The notes under the pieces are model-generated. The model was given only the letters and a program-made list of their open reading frames with translations. It was not told the DNA's origin and made no database searches. The position numbers were made by a program, and so were the translations under genes. Positions 35,222-44,260 of a DNA stretch of 64,000 bases are shown here, in pieces. Location: positions 62,001 through 126,000 of the forward strand of contig CANMXJ010000011.1 in the NCBI GenBank assembly GCA_947501805.1, read 5' to 3'. How positions within the stretch are numbered: the stretch's first letter is position 1; each line of letters starts with the position of its first letter. The DNA comes from an uncultured Sulfitobacter sp. GTDB taxonomy: Bacteria > Pseudomonadota > Alphaproteobacteria > Rhodobacterales > Rhodobacteraceae.

Positions 35222-36676
35222 TTACCCGTGAAACGCTGCAACAGTTTTCAATGTGGTGAAGCCATAAAGTGCCTCGAACCCTTTTTCGCGTCCATGCCCC
35301 GACAAACCGGTTCCACCAAACGGCAGCTCCACACCGCCCCCCGCACCGTAGTTGTTCAGGAACACCTGACCTGCCCGCAGGCGTTTGGCCATGCGCATGG
35401 CGCGCGCGCCGTCTTTTGTCCAGCAACTTGCAACAAGGCCGAACTTGGTCCCGTTGGCGATGGCGACAGCGTGATCTTCGTCGTCGAACGGGATCACAAC
35501 CTGAACCGGGCCAAAGATTTCATCCTGTGCAAGTGTGTGATCAGGAGCAACTGCGCCAAACAAGGTAGGTGCCACATACGCCCCACCACGTGGTGCACCG
35601 TCCACAACCTGCCCTTGGGCGGCCACTTCCAGATCGCTCCCTTTGGCAATGAAGCCCTCTACGATGTCCTTTTGACGCTGTGACACCAACGGGCCAAGGT
35701 CCAGATCCGACATCGCAGGTCCGGCGCGCAAACCGCTATAGCGGCCCGCCATTGCGGCCAACACTTCGTCATACCGGCTGCGATGCACCAATATACGCGA
35801 GGACGCAGAACATGTTTGGCCCGCATTCTGGATGCCCGCGTTCACCAAAAACGGCAGCGCCGCGTCCAGATCCGCGTCTGCGAACACCACTTGCGGGGAT
35901 TTGCCGCCCAACTCAAGCGTGACCGGCACCACATGCTCGGAGGCCACGCGCTGTATCAGTTTCCCAACCCCGACAGAACCGGTAAAGCTGATGTGGTGCA
36001 CGCCTTCATGTTCGGTCAGTGCCGCCCCTGCCTCGGCTCCAAGGCCCGGAACAACATTCAGCGCCCCGTCCGGCAGTCCCGCACGTCGGGCAATTTCGCC
36101 AAAGGCCAGCGCCGTCAGGCAGGCTTCTTCAGCGGGTTTCAAGACACAGGCGTTGCCAGTGGCCAGCGCCGCCCCGACCGACCGGCCAATGATCTGCATC
36201 GGATAGTTCCACGGGATGATATGCCCTGTTACGCCGTGCGGTTCGCGCAGGGTATAAACGGTGTACCCCTCCATGTAAGGAATCGTCTGCCCGTGCAACT
36301 TGTCCGCAGAGCCTGCGTAGAATTCCATGTAGCGGGCCAAAGCGATGACATCGGCGCGCGCCTGTTTAAGCGGCTTGCCTACGTCCAGCGCCTCAAGTTC
36401 GGCCAGCATCTCGGTATGTTCCAGAACCAATTGCCCGATACGCGCCAACAGTCGCCCCCGCTCTGCCGCAGTTGCACGCCCCCACTCCCCCTGCAACGCG
36501 GTTTCTGCCGCCTGCACCGCAGCATTAATATCAGTGGCACCGCCACGTGCGATCTCGCACAAGGTGGTCCCGTCCGAGGGGTTTTCCAGTGGCAGCGTTT
36601 CACCAGAAACGGGGGCGACCCAACGTCCGGCAATCAAACATTTGTCGGGTGAAATACCTAAGGGGGATAGGTGCAT
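35222..36676 (-). CDS. NAD(P)-dependent aldehyde dehydrogenase
   Basis: This 484-residue ALDH-superfamily enzyme reads from the ATG at 36676, which has GGAGGT right ahead; a GTG five codons upstream is less likely. It shows GHIIPWNYPM, FTGSVGVGK, catalytic Glu255 (LELGGKSP) and Cys289 (GQTCSASS), and EIFGPV. The family includes betaine-aldehyde and other aldehyde oxidisers. It is coupled to an SDR gene and close to the glyoxylate-assimilation genes, so a two-carbon aldehyde such as glycolaldehyde is conceivable but not shown. Confidence 0.9.
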   Translation of the reverse strand: MHLSPLGISPDKCLIAGRWVAPVSGETLPLENPSDGTTLCEIARGGATDINAAVQAAETALQGEWGRATAAERGRLLARIGQLVLEHTEMLAELEALDVGKPLKQARADVIALARYMEFYAGSADKLHGQTIPYMEGYTVYTLREPHGVTGHIIPWNYPMQIIGRSVGAALATGNACVLKPAEEACLTALAFGEIARRAGLPDGALNVVPGLGAEAGAALTEHEGVHHISFTGSVGVGKLIQRVASEHVVPVTLELGGKSPQVVFADADLDAALPFLVNAGIQNAGQTCSASSRILVHRSRYDEVLAAMAGRYSGLRAGPAMSDLDLGPLVSQRQKDIVEGFIAKGSDLEVAAQGQVVDGAPRGGAYVAPTLFGAVAPDHTLAQDEIFGPVQVVIPFDDEDHAVAIANGTKFGLVASCWTKDGARAMRMAKRLRAGQVFLNNYGAGGGVELPFGGTGLSGHGREKGFEALYGFTTLKTVAAFHG

Positions 36677-36885
36677 TGGACCTCCGGTCACGTTACATTG
36701 ATCATGCCAAGCTGGCTTAAGGCGATGGTGGGAAATTGCACGGTGATGTTCAACCCCAACAGTGGTTTCTATTCAAACTCAAAGCATTATCAAAAATATC
36801 CGAAGACTTCTGCATGTTTGTCGGCAATGGCGTTCCGATGTTTGTCATTTATGATGGCCACGACGCAAACAAGTAAGGACGCAAT

Positions 36886-37716
36886 ATGACTGCCAGCTAT
36901 TACGCACCGAAGGGTGGTCTTCCGGGTCAGGATCAACTGCTCACTGACCGCGCAGTGTTCACGGATGCCTATGCAGTTATCCCCAAAGGTACGATGCGCG
37001 ATATCGTCACCAGCTTTCTGCCCTTCTGGGAGAACACCCGTCTTTGGGTGATTGCCCGCCCGCTGAGCGGTTTCGCCGAGACGTTTTCGCAGTATATCAT
37101 GGAAGTCGGCCCCGGCGGCGGATCAGACCGCGCAGAAACCGATCCTACAGCACAAGGCGTGTTGTTTGTCGTCGAGGGCACCGCAACGCTGAACGTGAAC
37201 GGCGAAACCCATGAAATGACACCCGGCGGATATGCCTATTTGCCACCGCAATCGGGCTGGACCCTGCACAACACCAGCGACGAGATGTTGCGCTTTCACT
37301 GGATTCGCAAGGCCTATGAGGCCGTGGACGGGCTCGACATGCCAGAGGTGATTGTGACCAACGAACAGGATATCGCGCCAACCGTCATGCCGGATACACA
37401 AGGCAGCTGGGCAACAACCCGTTTTGTCGATCCCGCTGATCTGCGCCATGACATGCACGTCACCGTCGTCACATTTGAACCCGGTGGCGTGATCCCGTTT
37501 CTGGAAACGCACGTCATGGAACACGGGCTGTATGTACTGGAAGGCAAGGCCGCCTACCGTTTGAACACCGATTGGGTCGAGGTTGAGGCGGGTGATTATA
37601 TGTGGCTGCGCGCTTTCTGCCCGCAGGCGTGTTACGCGGGCGGTCCGGGGCGATTCCGTTATCTGCTGTATAAAGACGTGAACCGCCAGATGCCGCTGCG
37701 TCCAGCGTTCAAGTAA
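36886..37716 (+). CDS. allE: (S)-Ureidoglycine aminohydrolase
   Basis: This 276-residue bicupin matches AllE/UGHase, the manganese enzyme that releases ammonia from (S)-ureidoglycine to give (S)-ureidoglycolate. Evidence: the N-terminal YYAPKGGLP and SFLPFWENTRLWVIARP, a first degenerate cupin (VVEGTATLNVNGE), the second metal-binding cupin EPGGVIPFLETHVMEHGLYVLEG (Glu and His ligands) and the end RYLLYKDVNRQMPLRP. AAGGAC precedes the ATG. The stop is one base from the stop of convergent bhcR. It supplies the substrate for AllA, encoded 11 kb away. Confidence 0.92.
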   Translation: MTASYYAPKGGLPGQDQLLTDRAVFTDAYAVIPKGTMRDIVTSFLPFWENTRLWVIARPLSGFAETFSQYIMEVGPGGGSDRAETDPTAQGVLFVVEGTATLNVNGETHEMTPGGYAYLPPQSGWTLHNTSDEMLRFHWIRKAYEAVDGLDMPEVIVTNEQDIAPTVMPDTQGSWATTRFVDPADLRHDMHVTVVTFEPGGVIPFLETHVMEHGLYVLEGKAAYRLNTDWVEVEAGDYMWLRAFCPQACYAGGPGRFRYLLYKDVNRQMPLRPAFK

Positions 37717-37717
37717 C

Positions 37718-38545
37718 CTAGCCACCGATTGCCGCCGTAAGATCTTTTGCGGCGGCCATCACAGCTTGGCTAAAGGCCGCAATTTGGTTCGGCGCAACGC
37801 GGGATGTCGGGCCGGAAACCGAAATACCGGCAACCGCTTCTCCGTTTATGTCAAAAACCGGGGCCGCAATACATCGCATACCCAGATTGCGCTCTTCGCC
37901 GTCAATGGAATATCCCCGCTGACGGGTGTCTGCCAGATCGGCACGCAGCGCCGCAGGATCCGCCAGCGTAAATTCCGTAAACTGCTCAAGCGGCATAGCA
38001 GTCAGCAGTTTTTCTAGGCGCGGCTCCTCCATCTGAGCCATCAACGCCTTGCCGATGCCCGACGAATGCAGTGGCGACAGCGTTCCGGGTGGAAAAAATG
38101 CGCGGATACTGGCGTTGGTCTCAACCTGACTGACAAAAAGCACCTGGCCGCTTTGCTCAATACCCAGATTTGCGGTTTCGCCTGTGTCCTCCATCAAACG
38201 ACGCAGGAACGGGCGGGCACGTTCCACAAGACTGGTGCGTTTAAGGAACCGCGTGCCAATGACATAGGCACGCGGGCCAATGTGCCAGACCTGTTCTATC
38301 TGGTCGAACTCAACCAGCCCCCTGCCCTCCAGCGTGACAAGAATGCGGTAGATCGTGGCAGGCGATTGCCCCAGATCACCTGCAAGTGTCGACAGCGCCT
38401 TGCCCTGTGATTCACTGAAAAATTCAAACACCTCCATCGCGCGGTCCAGTGACTTGATTGTGTTCTGCGCGGTTTTGTCATGCCAGTCCCTTGGGCGACC
38501 TCTGGATTTTCGCGCGGTTGGATTCGGATCATTTCTGGCGTTCAT
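37718..38545 (-). CDS. bhcR: IclR-type regulator of the beta-hydroxyaspartate cycle
   Basis: This 275-residue protein reads from the ATG at 38545 (GGGGAC ahead; an in-frame ATG 15 bases upstream is possible). The HTH is IKSLDRAMEVFEFFSESQGKALSTLAGDLGQSPATIYRIL (about 29-68). The effector domain has SGIGKALMAQMEE and YSIDGEERNLGMRCIAAPV. It is divergent from bhcABCD, the known arrangement in Paracoccus denitrificans, where BhcR is reported to respond to glyoxylate. A perfect inverted repeat lies in the 170-base gap. Confidence 0.9.
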   Translation of the reverse strand: MNARNDPNPTARKSRGRPRDWHDKTAQNTIKSLDRAMEVFEFFSESQGKALSTLAGDLGQSPATIYRILVTLEGRGLVEFDQIEQVWHIGPRAYVIGTRFLKRTSLVERARPFLRRLMEDTGETANLGIEQSGQVLFVSQVETNASIRAFFPPGTLSPLHSSGIGKALMAQMEEPRLEKLLTAMPLEQFTEFTLADPAALRADLADTRQRGYSIDGEERNLGMRCIAAPVFDINGEAVAGISVSGPTSRVAPNQIAAFSQAVMAAAKDLTAAIGG

Positions 38546-38633
38546 GAAGGGTCCCCGCATCTATCTGAAATCTTAATTCACGGTATGAAAAATGCAACCC
38601 GCTGACAATGCTAATAATTTTCTGATTTTACAA

Positions 38634-38654
38634 TTTTGAAAAATGTTTTCAAAA
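38634..38654. promoter_or_regulatory. Perfect 9-bp inverted repeat between bhcR and bhcA, likely BhcR operator
   Basis: Arms TTTTGAAAA and TTTTCAAAA flank a 3-base ATG spacer. It lies 62 bases before the bhcA start and 89 bases from the bhcR start. AT content and symmetry are like IclR operators. It is the only strong palindrome seen in this gap. Confidence 0.6.
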
Positions 38655-38715
38655 AAATATCAACTGCGTCAGGAGGTCAGTAGATTAAACGCAACAGTTA
38701 TCAAGGAGACCCCTC

Positions 38716-39906
38716 ATGAGCTTCCAGAACCCCGTATTCATTCCCGGCCCGACCAACATGCCGGAGGCCGTGCGTCAGGCGTGTTATATGCCAACAATCG
38801 ACCATCGCTCCCCGACATTTGGCAAGATCCTGCACCCCTGTCTTGACGGTGTGCGTCAGGTTTTGAAGTCTGAATCCGCTCATATCTTTATCTTTCCCTC
38901 CACGGGCACAGGCGGCTGGGAGGTCACGCTGACAAATACCTTGTCAAAAGGGGACAAGGTGTTGGTCGCCCGCAACGGTATGTTTAGCCACCGCTGGATC
39001 GACATGTGCCAGCGTCACGGATTGGACGTGCAGATTGTGGAGACGCCTTGGGGTGACGGCATCCCTGCCGATACATACGCCGCGATCCTCAAGGCTGACA
39101 CCAGCCACGAGATCAAAGCGGTTCTGGCCACGCATAACGAGACAGCAACCGGCGTGAAATCCGACATCGCCGCCGTGCGTGCTGCGATGAACGCTGCCAA
39201 TCACCCCGCCTTGCTGTTTGTTGACGGTGTCAGTTCTATCGCGTCGATGGATTTTCGTTTTGACGCATGGGGCGTCGATGTTGCTGTCACCGGCAGCCAG
39301 AAGGGTTTCATGTTGCCTGCGGGTCTGGCCATCGTCGGTTTCTCTGACAAGGCGGTTGCGGCGTGTGAGGCCGCCGATCTGCCGCGTACCTTCTTTGATA
39401 TCAAAGATATGCAGAAAGGTTATGACGCCAACGCGTTCCCCTACACGCCCCCTGTGGGCCTGATGAATGGTCTGAAGCTGGCGCTGGAAATGCTGCTGGA
39501 GGAAGGCATCGACAACGTTGTTGCCCGCCACACCCGCATCGCAACCGGCGTGCGTCTGGCGGTTGAGGCATGGGGACTGGAACTCTGCGCCACCTCTCCT
39601 GACGTCTATTCAGACACAGTTTCGGCGATCCGCACGCCCGAAGGGTTCAATGCCACGGATATTGTGACGCACGCGGCTGAAGTTTACGGCGTGGCATTCG
39701 GTGTGGGCCTTGGCGAAGTTGCGGGCAAAGTCTTCCGCATCGGTCATCTGGGCAGCCTCACAGACGTGATGATGCTCAGCGGCTTGGCAACGGCAGAGAT
39801 GTGCATGGTTGATCTGGGGCTCGACATCAAGCTTGGCTCCGGCGTTGCTGCCGCGCAGGAATTCTATCGTTCCAACCCTGCCGCCGCATTCAAGAACGCT
39901 GCCTGA
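38716..39906 (+). CDS. bhcA: L-aspartate:glyoxylate aminotransferase
   Basis: This 396-residue class V PLP aminotransferase of the serine-glyoxylate/alanine-glyoxylate group converts glyoxylate to glycine with aspartate as donor, the first step of the beta-hydroxyaspartate cycle. It shows IPGPTNMPEAVRQA at the start, the phosphate loop STGTGGWEV, NETATGVKSD and Lys196 in TGSQKGFMLPAG as the PLP lysine. Shine-Dalgarno AAGGAGA lies ahead. The identity as BhcA rather than a generic serine-glyoxylate transaminase rests on the exact bhcABCD order that follows. Confidence 0.93.
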   Translation: MSFQNPVFIPGPTNMPEAVRQACYMPTIDHRSPTFGKILHPCLDGVRQVLKSESAHIFIFPSTGTGGWEVTLTNTLSKGDKVLVARNGMFSHRWIDMCQRHGLDVQIVETPWGDGIPADTYAAILKADTSHEIKAVLATHNETATGVKSDIAAVRAAMNAANHPALLFVDGVSSIASMDFRFDAWGVDVAVTGSQKGFMLPAGLAIVGFSDKAVAACEAADLPRTFFDIKDMQKGYDANAFPYTPPVGLMNGLKLALEMLLEEGIDNVVARHTRIATGVRLAVEAWGLELCATSPDVYSDTVSAIRTPEGFNATDIVTHAAEVYGVAFGVGLGEVAGKVFRIGHLGSLTDVMMLSGLATAEMCMVDLGLDIKLGSGVAAAQEFYRSNPAAAFKNAA

Positions 39907-39918
39907 ACAAGGACGTAA

Positions 39919-40887
39919 ATGATGTATATCCCAACCTACCAAGATATGCTGGACGCGCACGCGCGCATTGCTGCTCATATCAACCGCACGCCTGTGCGGA
40001 CCTCACCCTACCTGAACGAACTGACAGGTGCGCAGTTGTTCTTCAAATGTGAGAACTTCCAGACACCGGGTGCTTTCAAGGTGCGCGGCGGCTCGAACGC
40101 GGTGTTCGGGTTGAGCGACGAGCAGGCAAAATTGGGTGTGGCGACACATTCATCGGGCAACCACGCATCTTGTCTCAGCTATGCGGCAAACAGTCGTGGC
40201 ATCCCGTGTAACGTGGTGATGCCGCGCACGGCACCGCAGGCCAAAAAAGACATGGTGCGCCGCTATGGCGGAGTGATTACCGAGTGCGAGCCATCGACAT
40301 CCTCACGTGAGGAAACATTCGCACGGGTTCAGGCCGAAACAGGCGGTGATTTTGTGCACCCCTACAACGATCCACGGGTGATTGCAGGCCAAGGCACCTG
40401 TGCGCGGGAATTTGTCGAGCAGATGCACGACGATCACGGTGGCGCGCTTGATTTTGCCATGGCCCCAATTGGCGGCGGCGGCATGATCTCGGGCACATGC
40501 CTGACCCTGTCCACTCTGGCCCCCGAAACGCAGATCATCGCGGCAGAGCCAGAGCAGGCGGATGATGCGTACCGCAGCTTCAAGGCAGGCTACATCATCG
40601 CGGATGACGCGCCCAAGACAATTGCGGACGGCCTGCTGGTCCCGCTCAAAGATCTGACATGGCATTTTGTGTCCAACCACGTCACCGACATTCTGACGGC
40701 CTCCGAGCAGGAAATCATCAACGCGATGAAACTGACGTGGAAGCACCTGCGCGTGGTGATGGAGGCCAGTTCCTCCGTACCGCTCGCCACCATCCTCAAG
40801 AACAAAGAACGCTTCGCTGGCAAGCGGATCGGCATCATTATCACCGGCGGCAATGTCGATCTCGACACGCTGCCATGGCTTACGTAA
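39919..40887 (+). CDS. bhcB: beta-Hydroxyaspartate dehydratase
   Basis: This 322-residue fold-type II PLP enzyme of the serine/threonine dehydratase family removes water from beta-hydroxyaspartate to give iminosuccinate. Lys54 in GAFKVRGGSNAV is the PLP lysine; SSGNHASCLSYAA and GGGGMISGTCL hold the cofactor phosphate. It starts 12 bases after bhcA with AAGGACG ahead of an ATGATG. Alone it could be called threonine or hydroxyaspartate dehydratase; the operon decides. Confidence 0.93.
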   Translation: MMYIPTYQDMLDAHARIAAHINRTPVRTSPYLNELTGAQLFFKCENFQTPGAFKVRGGSNAVFGLSDEQAKLGVATHSSGNHASCLSYAANSRGIPCNVVMPRTAPQAKKDMVRRYGGVITECEPSTSSREETFARVQAETGGDFVHPYNDPRVIAGQGTCAREFVEQMHDDHGGALDFAMAPIGGGGMISGTCLTLSTLAPETQIIAAEPEQADDAYRSFKAGYIIADDAPKTIADGLLVPLKDLTWHFVSNHVTDILTASEQEIINAMKLTWKHLRVVMEASSSVPLATILKNKERFAGKRIGIIITGGNVDLDTLPWLT

Positions 40888-40902
40888 AGGGAAACCAAGC
40901 GC

Positions 40903-42066
40903 ATGAATACTCACGTGAAATTCGAAGATTACGAAGTCGGCTATGACATTCCTGCTCTGCCCGGCATGGATGAGGCGGACATCCAGACACCGTGCCTTGT
41001 GCTCGATCTGGACGCGCTGGAGCGCAACATCGTCAAGATGGGCAACTTTGCAAAAGAGATGGGCGTGCGTCACCGCGTGCACGGTAAAATGCACAAATCG
41101 GTTGATGTGGCCAAGTTGCAGGAAAAGCTGGGCGGCTCCGTTGGGGTGTGCTGTCAGAAGGTATCCGAAGCCGAAGTCTTTGCCCGTGGCGGCATCAAGG
41201 ATGTGATGGTGTCTAACCAAGTCACGCAGCCTGCGAAAATCGACCGCTTGGCGCGTTTGCCCCTGCTGGGTGCGCGCACAATCTGCTGTGTAGATGATCC
41301 TGATAACGTGGCGAACCTGTCGGCAGCGGCGGTCAGGCACGGCACAGAAATCGAATGTGTGGTCGAGATTGACTGCGGCGCGGGACGTTGCGGTGTGTCA
41401 ACGACACAAGACGTGGTCAAGATCGCAATGATGATCGACGCAGCAGAAGGCCTCAAGTTCGCCGGTCTGCAAGCCTATCAGGGTGCCATGCAGCACATGG
41501 ATTCCTACGAGGACCGCAAGGCCAAGATCGACATTGCCGTAGCACAGGTTGCCGACGCAATTGCAGGTCTCAAGGGCCAAGGACTTGAGTGTGACATCGT
41601 TGGTGGCGGCGGCACAGGGTCTTATTATTTCGAAGGAAACTCTGGCGTCTTCAACGAATTGCAGTGTGGTTCCTATGCCTTCATGGATGCCGATTATGGC
41701 CGCATCCTCGACAAGGACGGCAATCGGATCGACCAAGGCGAATGGGAGAACGCATTGTTCATCCTGACCTCTGTGATGAGCCATTCCAAAGCGGACAAAG
41801 CCATCGTGGATGCGGGCCTCAAGGCGCAATCTGTCGACAGTGGTTTGCCTGTGATCTTTGGGCGCACAGACGTTGAATACCTCAAGTGCTCGGACGAGCA
41901 CGGTGTTGTTGGTGATCCTGACGGTATTCTTAAGGTGAACGACAAGCTGAAACTGGTCCCCGGTCACTGTGACCCGACCTGCAACGTGCACGACTGGTAC
42001 GTGGGTGTGCGCGGCGGCAAAGTCGAGACGGTATGGCCCGTATCCGCGCGCGGCAAAGCATATTGA
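40903..42066 (+). CDS. bhcC: beta-Hydroxyaspartate aldolase
   Basis: This 387-residue fold-type III PLP enzyme of the D-threonine aldolase family joins glycine and glyoxylate to beta-hydroxyaspartate. It shows PCLVLDLDALERNI, Lys62 in RVHGKMHKS (PLP lysine), CVVEIDCGAGRCGV and a C-terminal metal site (GHCDPTCNVHDWY). It follows bhcB by 15 bases. A hairpin separates it from bhcD. Confidence 0.93.
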   Translation: MNTHVKFEDYEVGYDIPALPGMDEADIQTPCLVLDLDALERNIVKMGNFAKEMGVRHRVHGKMHKSVDVAKLQEKLGGSVGVCCQKVSEAEVFARGGIKDVMVSNQVTQPAKIDRLARLPLLGARTICCVDDPDNVANLSAAAVRHGTEIECVVEIDCGAGRCGVSTTQDVVKIAMMIDAAEGLKFAGLQAYQGAMQHMDSYEDRKAKIDIAVAQVADAIAGLKGQGLECDIVGGGGTGSYYFEGNSGVFNELQCGSYAFMDADYGRILDKDGNRIDQGEWENALFILTSVMSHSKADKAIVDAGLKAQSVDSGLPVIFGRTDVEYLKCSDEHGVVGDPDGILKVNDKLKLVPGHCDPTCNVHDWYVGVRGGKVETVWPVSARGKAY

Positions 42067-42110
42067 TCAAACCATTCCGGCAGCCCCTCGGCTGCTGGAT
42101 ACCAAGACGT

Positions 42111-42143
42111 CCGCGCAACCGCTTTCGCTAGCGGTCTGCGCGG
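42111..42143 (+). other. Hairpin between bhcC and bhcD
   Basis: Outer arms CCGCGCA / TGCGCGG and inner arms CCGCT / AGCGG form a long interrupted stem in the 104-base gap. No T run follows. It may tune bhcD expression or protect the upstream mRNA. Confidence 0.45.
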
Positions 42144-42170
42144 GCGCATGAATTTTAGAGGAGAGCCAAA

Positions 42171-43136
42171 ATGCTGATCGTTCCAGAACGCGAGATTGCC
42201 GCCCTGATGACGCGCGACGCCGCATTTGATGCCGTCGAAAGTGTCTTTGCCGCAATGGCGTCAAAAGACGCTTATAACTTTCCGGTCATTCGCGAAGCGA
42301 TTGGCCATGAAGATGCCCTTTATGGCTTCAAGGGCGGGTTCGATCAGGCGGGCATGACGCTGGGTCTCAAGGCAGGCGGATATTGGCCCAACAACCTTGA
42401 AAAGAATGGCGTGATCAATCACCAGTCCACGATTTTCCTGTTTGATCCCGACACCGGTATGGTCCGCGCCATGGTCGGCGGCAACCTGTTGACGGCCCTG
42501 CGCACTGCCGCAGCGTCCTCTGTTTCGATCAAACACCTCGCCCGTCCCGATGCAAAAGTCATGGGCATGGTCGGCGCGGGCCATCAGGCCACCTTCCAGT
42601 TGCGTGCCGCCTTGGAGCAGCGCCAGTTCGAGAAAGTCATTGGCTGGAACTACCACCCCGAAATGCTGCCCAATATTGAAAAGATAGCCAATGAAGCCGG
42701 CCTGCCGTTTGAGGCAGTCGAGCTGGAGGGCATGACCGAGGCGGATGTGGTAATCTCCATCACTTCTACGTTTGCGCCCACAATCATGGCCGATCATATC
42801 GCACCCGGCACGCATATCGCCTGCATGGGTACCGATACCAAGGGCAAGCAGGAAGTCGAGGCCGCCCTGCTGGCGCGTGCAACCGTCTTCACCGACGAGG
42901 TTGCGCAGTCCATCAGCATCGGCGAAGCGCAGCACGCTGTTGGCGCGGGTCTGATCGCCAAAGCAGACGTCCATCAACTTGGTGCAGTGATCAACGGCTC
43001 CCACAAGGGGCGCACGTCCGAGGATGAAATCACCCTCTTTGACGGTACAGGCGTCGGCCTGCAAGACCTCGCCGTCGCCGCCAGCGTCGTCGATCTGGCT
43101 GTCAAAAACGGTGTTGCGATTGAGGTTGGTTTTTGA
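42171..43136 (+). CDS. bhcD: Iminosuccinate reductase
   Basis: This 321-residue protein of the ornithine cyclodeaminase/mu-crystallin family reduces iminosuccinate to L-aspartate with NADH and closes the cycle. Features: GLKAGGYWPNN, a nucleotide-binding loop MVGAGHQATFQLRAAL, and ISITSTFAPTIMADHIAPGTHIACMGTD. AGAGGAGAG precedes the ATG. Regenerated aspartate goes back to BhcA, leaving oxaloacetate as net product of two glyoxylates. Confidence 0.93.
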   Translation: MLIVPEREIAALMTRDAAFDAVESVFAAMASKDAYNFPVIREAIGHEDALYGFKGGFDQAGMTLGLKAGGYWPNNLEKNGVINHQSTIFLFDPDTGMVRAMVGGNLLTALRTAAASSVSIKHLARPDAKVMGMVGAGHQATFQLRAALEQRQFEKVIGWNYHPEMLPNIEKIANEAGLPFEAVELEGMTEADVVISITSTFAPTIMADHIAPGTHIACMGTDTKGKQEVEAALLARATVFTDEVAQSISIGEAQHAVGAGLIAKADVHQLGAVINGSHKGRTSEDEITLFDGTGVGLQDLAVAASVVDLAVKNGVAIEVGF

Positions 43137-43254
43137 TCTTGGATGTTCGGACAAGCGCAACGCCGATTGTCCTTTTTCTCTTGTCGGGCTGGGCGTAGAA
43201 CAGCCCTGTCAGTCCCGCGCCGAAACAAGCGCAGGCCATCCATGGGAGAATTTC

Positions 43255-44244
43255 ATGCGGATCGTCATCAACGGCTTTGGACGGATCGGGCGCACAATCC
43301 TGCGCCAGATTCTCACGCTGCATGATCACAGGGACATCGAAGTGGCGCTGATCAATGACATTGCTCCGCTAGAAACCTGCGCCTATCTTTTCAAATACGA
43401 CAGCACCTTCGGGCCGTTGCCTATGCCCGTGGAAACGGTCAGCAGCGGCTTGCAGATCAACGGCACAACCATTCCCTTCTGCGCAGTCACCGACATTTCG
43501 ACGCTTGATCTATCCGGCGTTGACGTGGTTCTGGAATGCACCGGCAAGGTTCAATCACGTCAGGTTGCGGAACACGGATTGCATGCGGGTGCGCAGACTG
43601 TGTTGATTTCGGGCCCGTCCGAACACGCCGACATCACCAGCGTCATGGGCGCGAACGAGGCCGGAATTGGCACTGCGCGTATCATCTCGAATTCGTCCTG
43701 TACCACCAATGCTATTGCGCCATTGTTGCGGGCCATTGACGCCGTTCATAGCATCGAGCGCGCGCATGTCACCACCATCCATTGTTACACCAGCAGTCAA
43801 CCGATGGTGGATGCGCCGCGCGGCGATCTTGCACGCAGCCGTGCCGGTGCTGAATCCATGGTACCCACCACCACCAGCGCCGCTAAGGAGTTGCAAAAAC
43901 TGCTGCCAGAGATCGGCGCACGCACCAGTGTCGCTGCCGTGCGTGTCCCGTCCCTCAGCGTGTCAGCGATAGACGCCACGTTGCAACTGGCAGATGCGGT
44001 TGGGCCGTCCCCGAAAGACTTTCTGAAAAACATCGCAGACACCTCACACATCATCGGTGCAACGGATGACGCCTGCGTCTCACGTGACCTGCGCACACGA
44101 CCGGAATCGCTGATCATCGCACTGCCCGAGACAATAGCGGTAGACGACAGGCAACTGCGTGTGTTTGGCTGGTATGATAATGAATGGGGCTTTTCAGCCC
44201 GAATGATTGATATGGCGCGCCTGCTTGCTGCGCGAGACGCATAA
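43255..44244 (+). CDS. GAPDH-superfamily dehydrogenase (GAPDH or erythrose-4-phosphate dehydrogenase)
   Basis: This 329-residue protein reads from the ATG at 43255 (GGGAGAA ahead); the frame runs upstream into bhcD but lacks protein character there. INGFGRIGRTIL and Asp35 bind NAD. The active site has Cys149 in SNSSCTTN and His176 in TTIHCYTS. It departs from glycolytic GAPDH at several points: CTTNAIAP for CTTNCLAP, HCYT for HAYT, and TTTSAAK for STGAAK. That fits an unusual GAPDH or an Epd-like enzyme. Epd starts the pathway to pyridoxal phosphate, the cofactor of BhcA, BhcB and BhcC. The assignment is open. Confidence 0.8.
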   Translation: MRIVINGFGRIGRTILRQILTLHDHRDIEVALINDIAPLETCAYLFKYDSTFGPLPMPVETVSSGLQINGTTIPFCAVTDISTLDLSGVDVVLECTGKVQSRQVAEHGLHAGAQTVLISGPSEHADITSVMGANEAGIGTARIISNSSCTTNAIAPLLRAIDAVHSIERAHVTTIHCYTSSQPMVDAPRGDLARSRAGAESMVPTTTSAAKELQKLLPEIGARTSVAAVRVPSLSVSAIDATLQLADAVGPSPKDFLKNIADTSHIIGATDDACVSRDLRTRPESLIIALPETIAVDDRQLRVFGWYDNEWGFSARMIDMARLLAARDA

Positions 44245-44260
44245 AAAAGGATAAGGTCAG

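Noticed and set aside
35783-36652. 289-aa plus-strand frame
   Set aside because: Antisense of the aldehyde dehydrogenase gene, whose catalytic residues are all in place.
36671-36889. 72-aa plus-strand frame before allE
   Set aside because: It overlaps the aldehyde dehydrogenase start and allE start and has no protein character.
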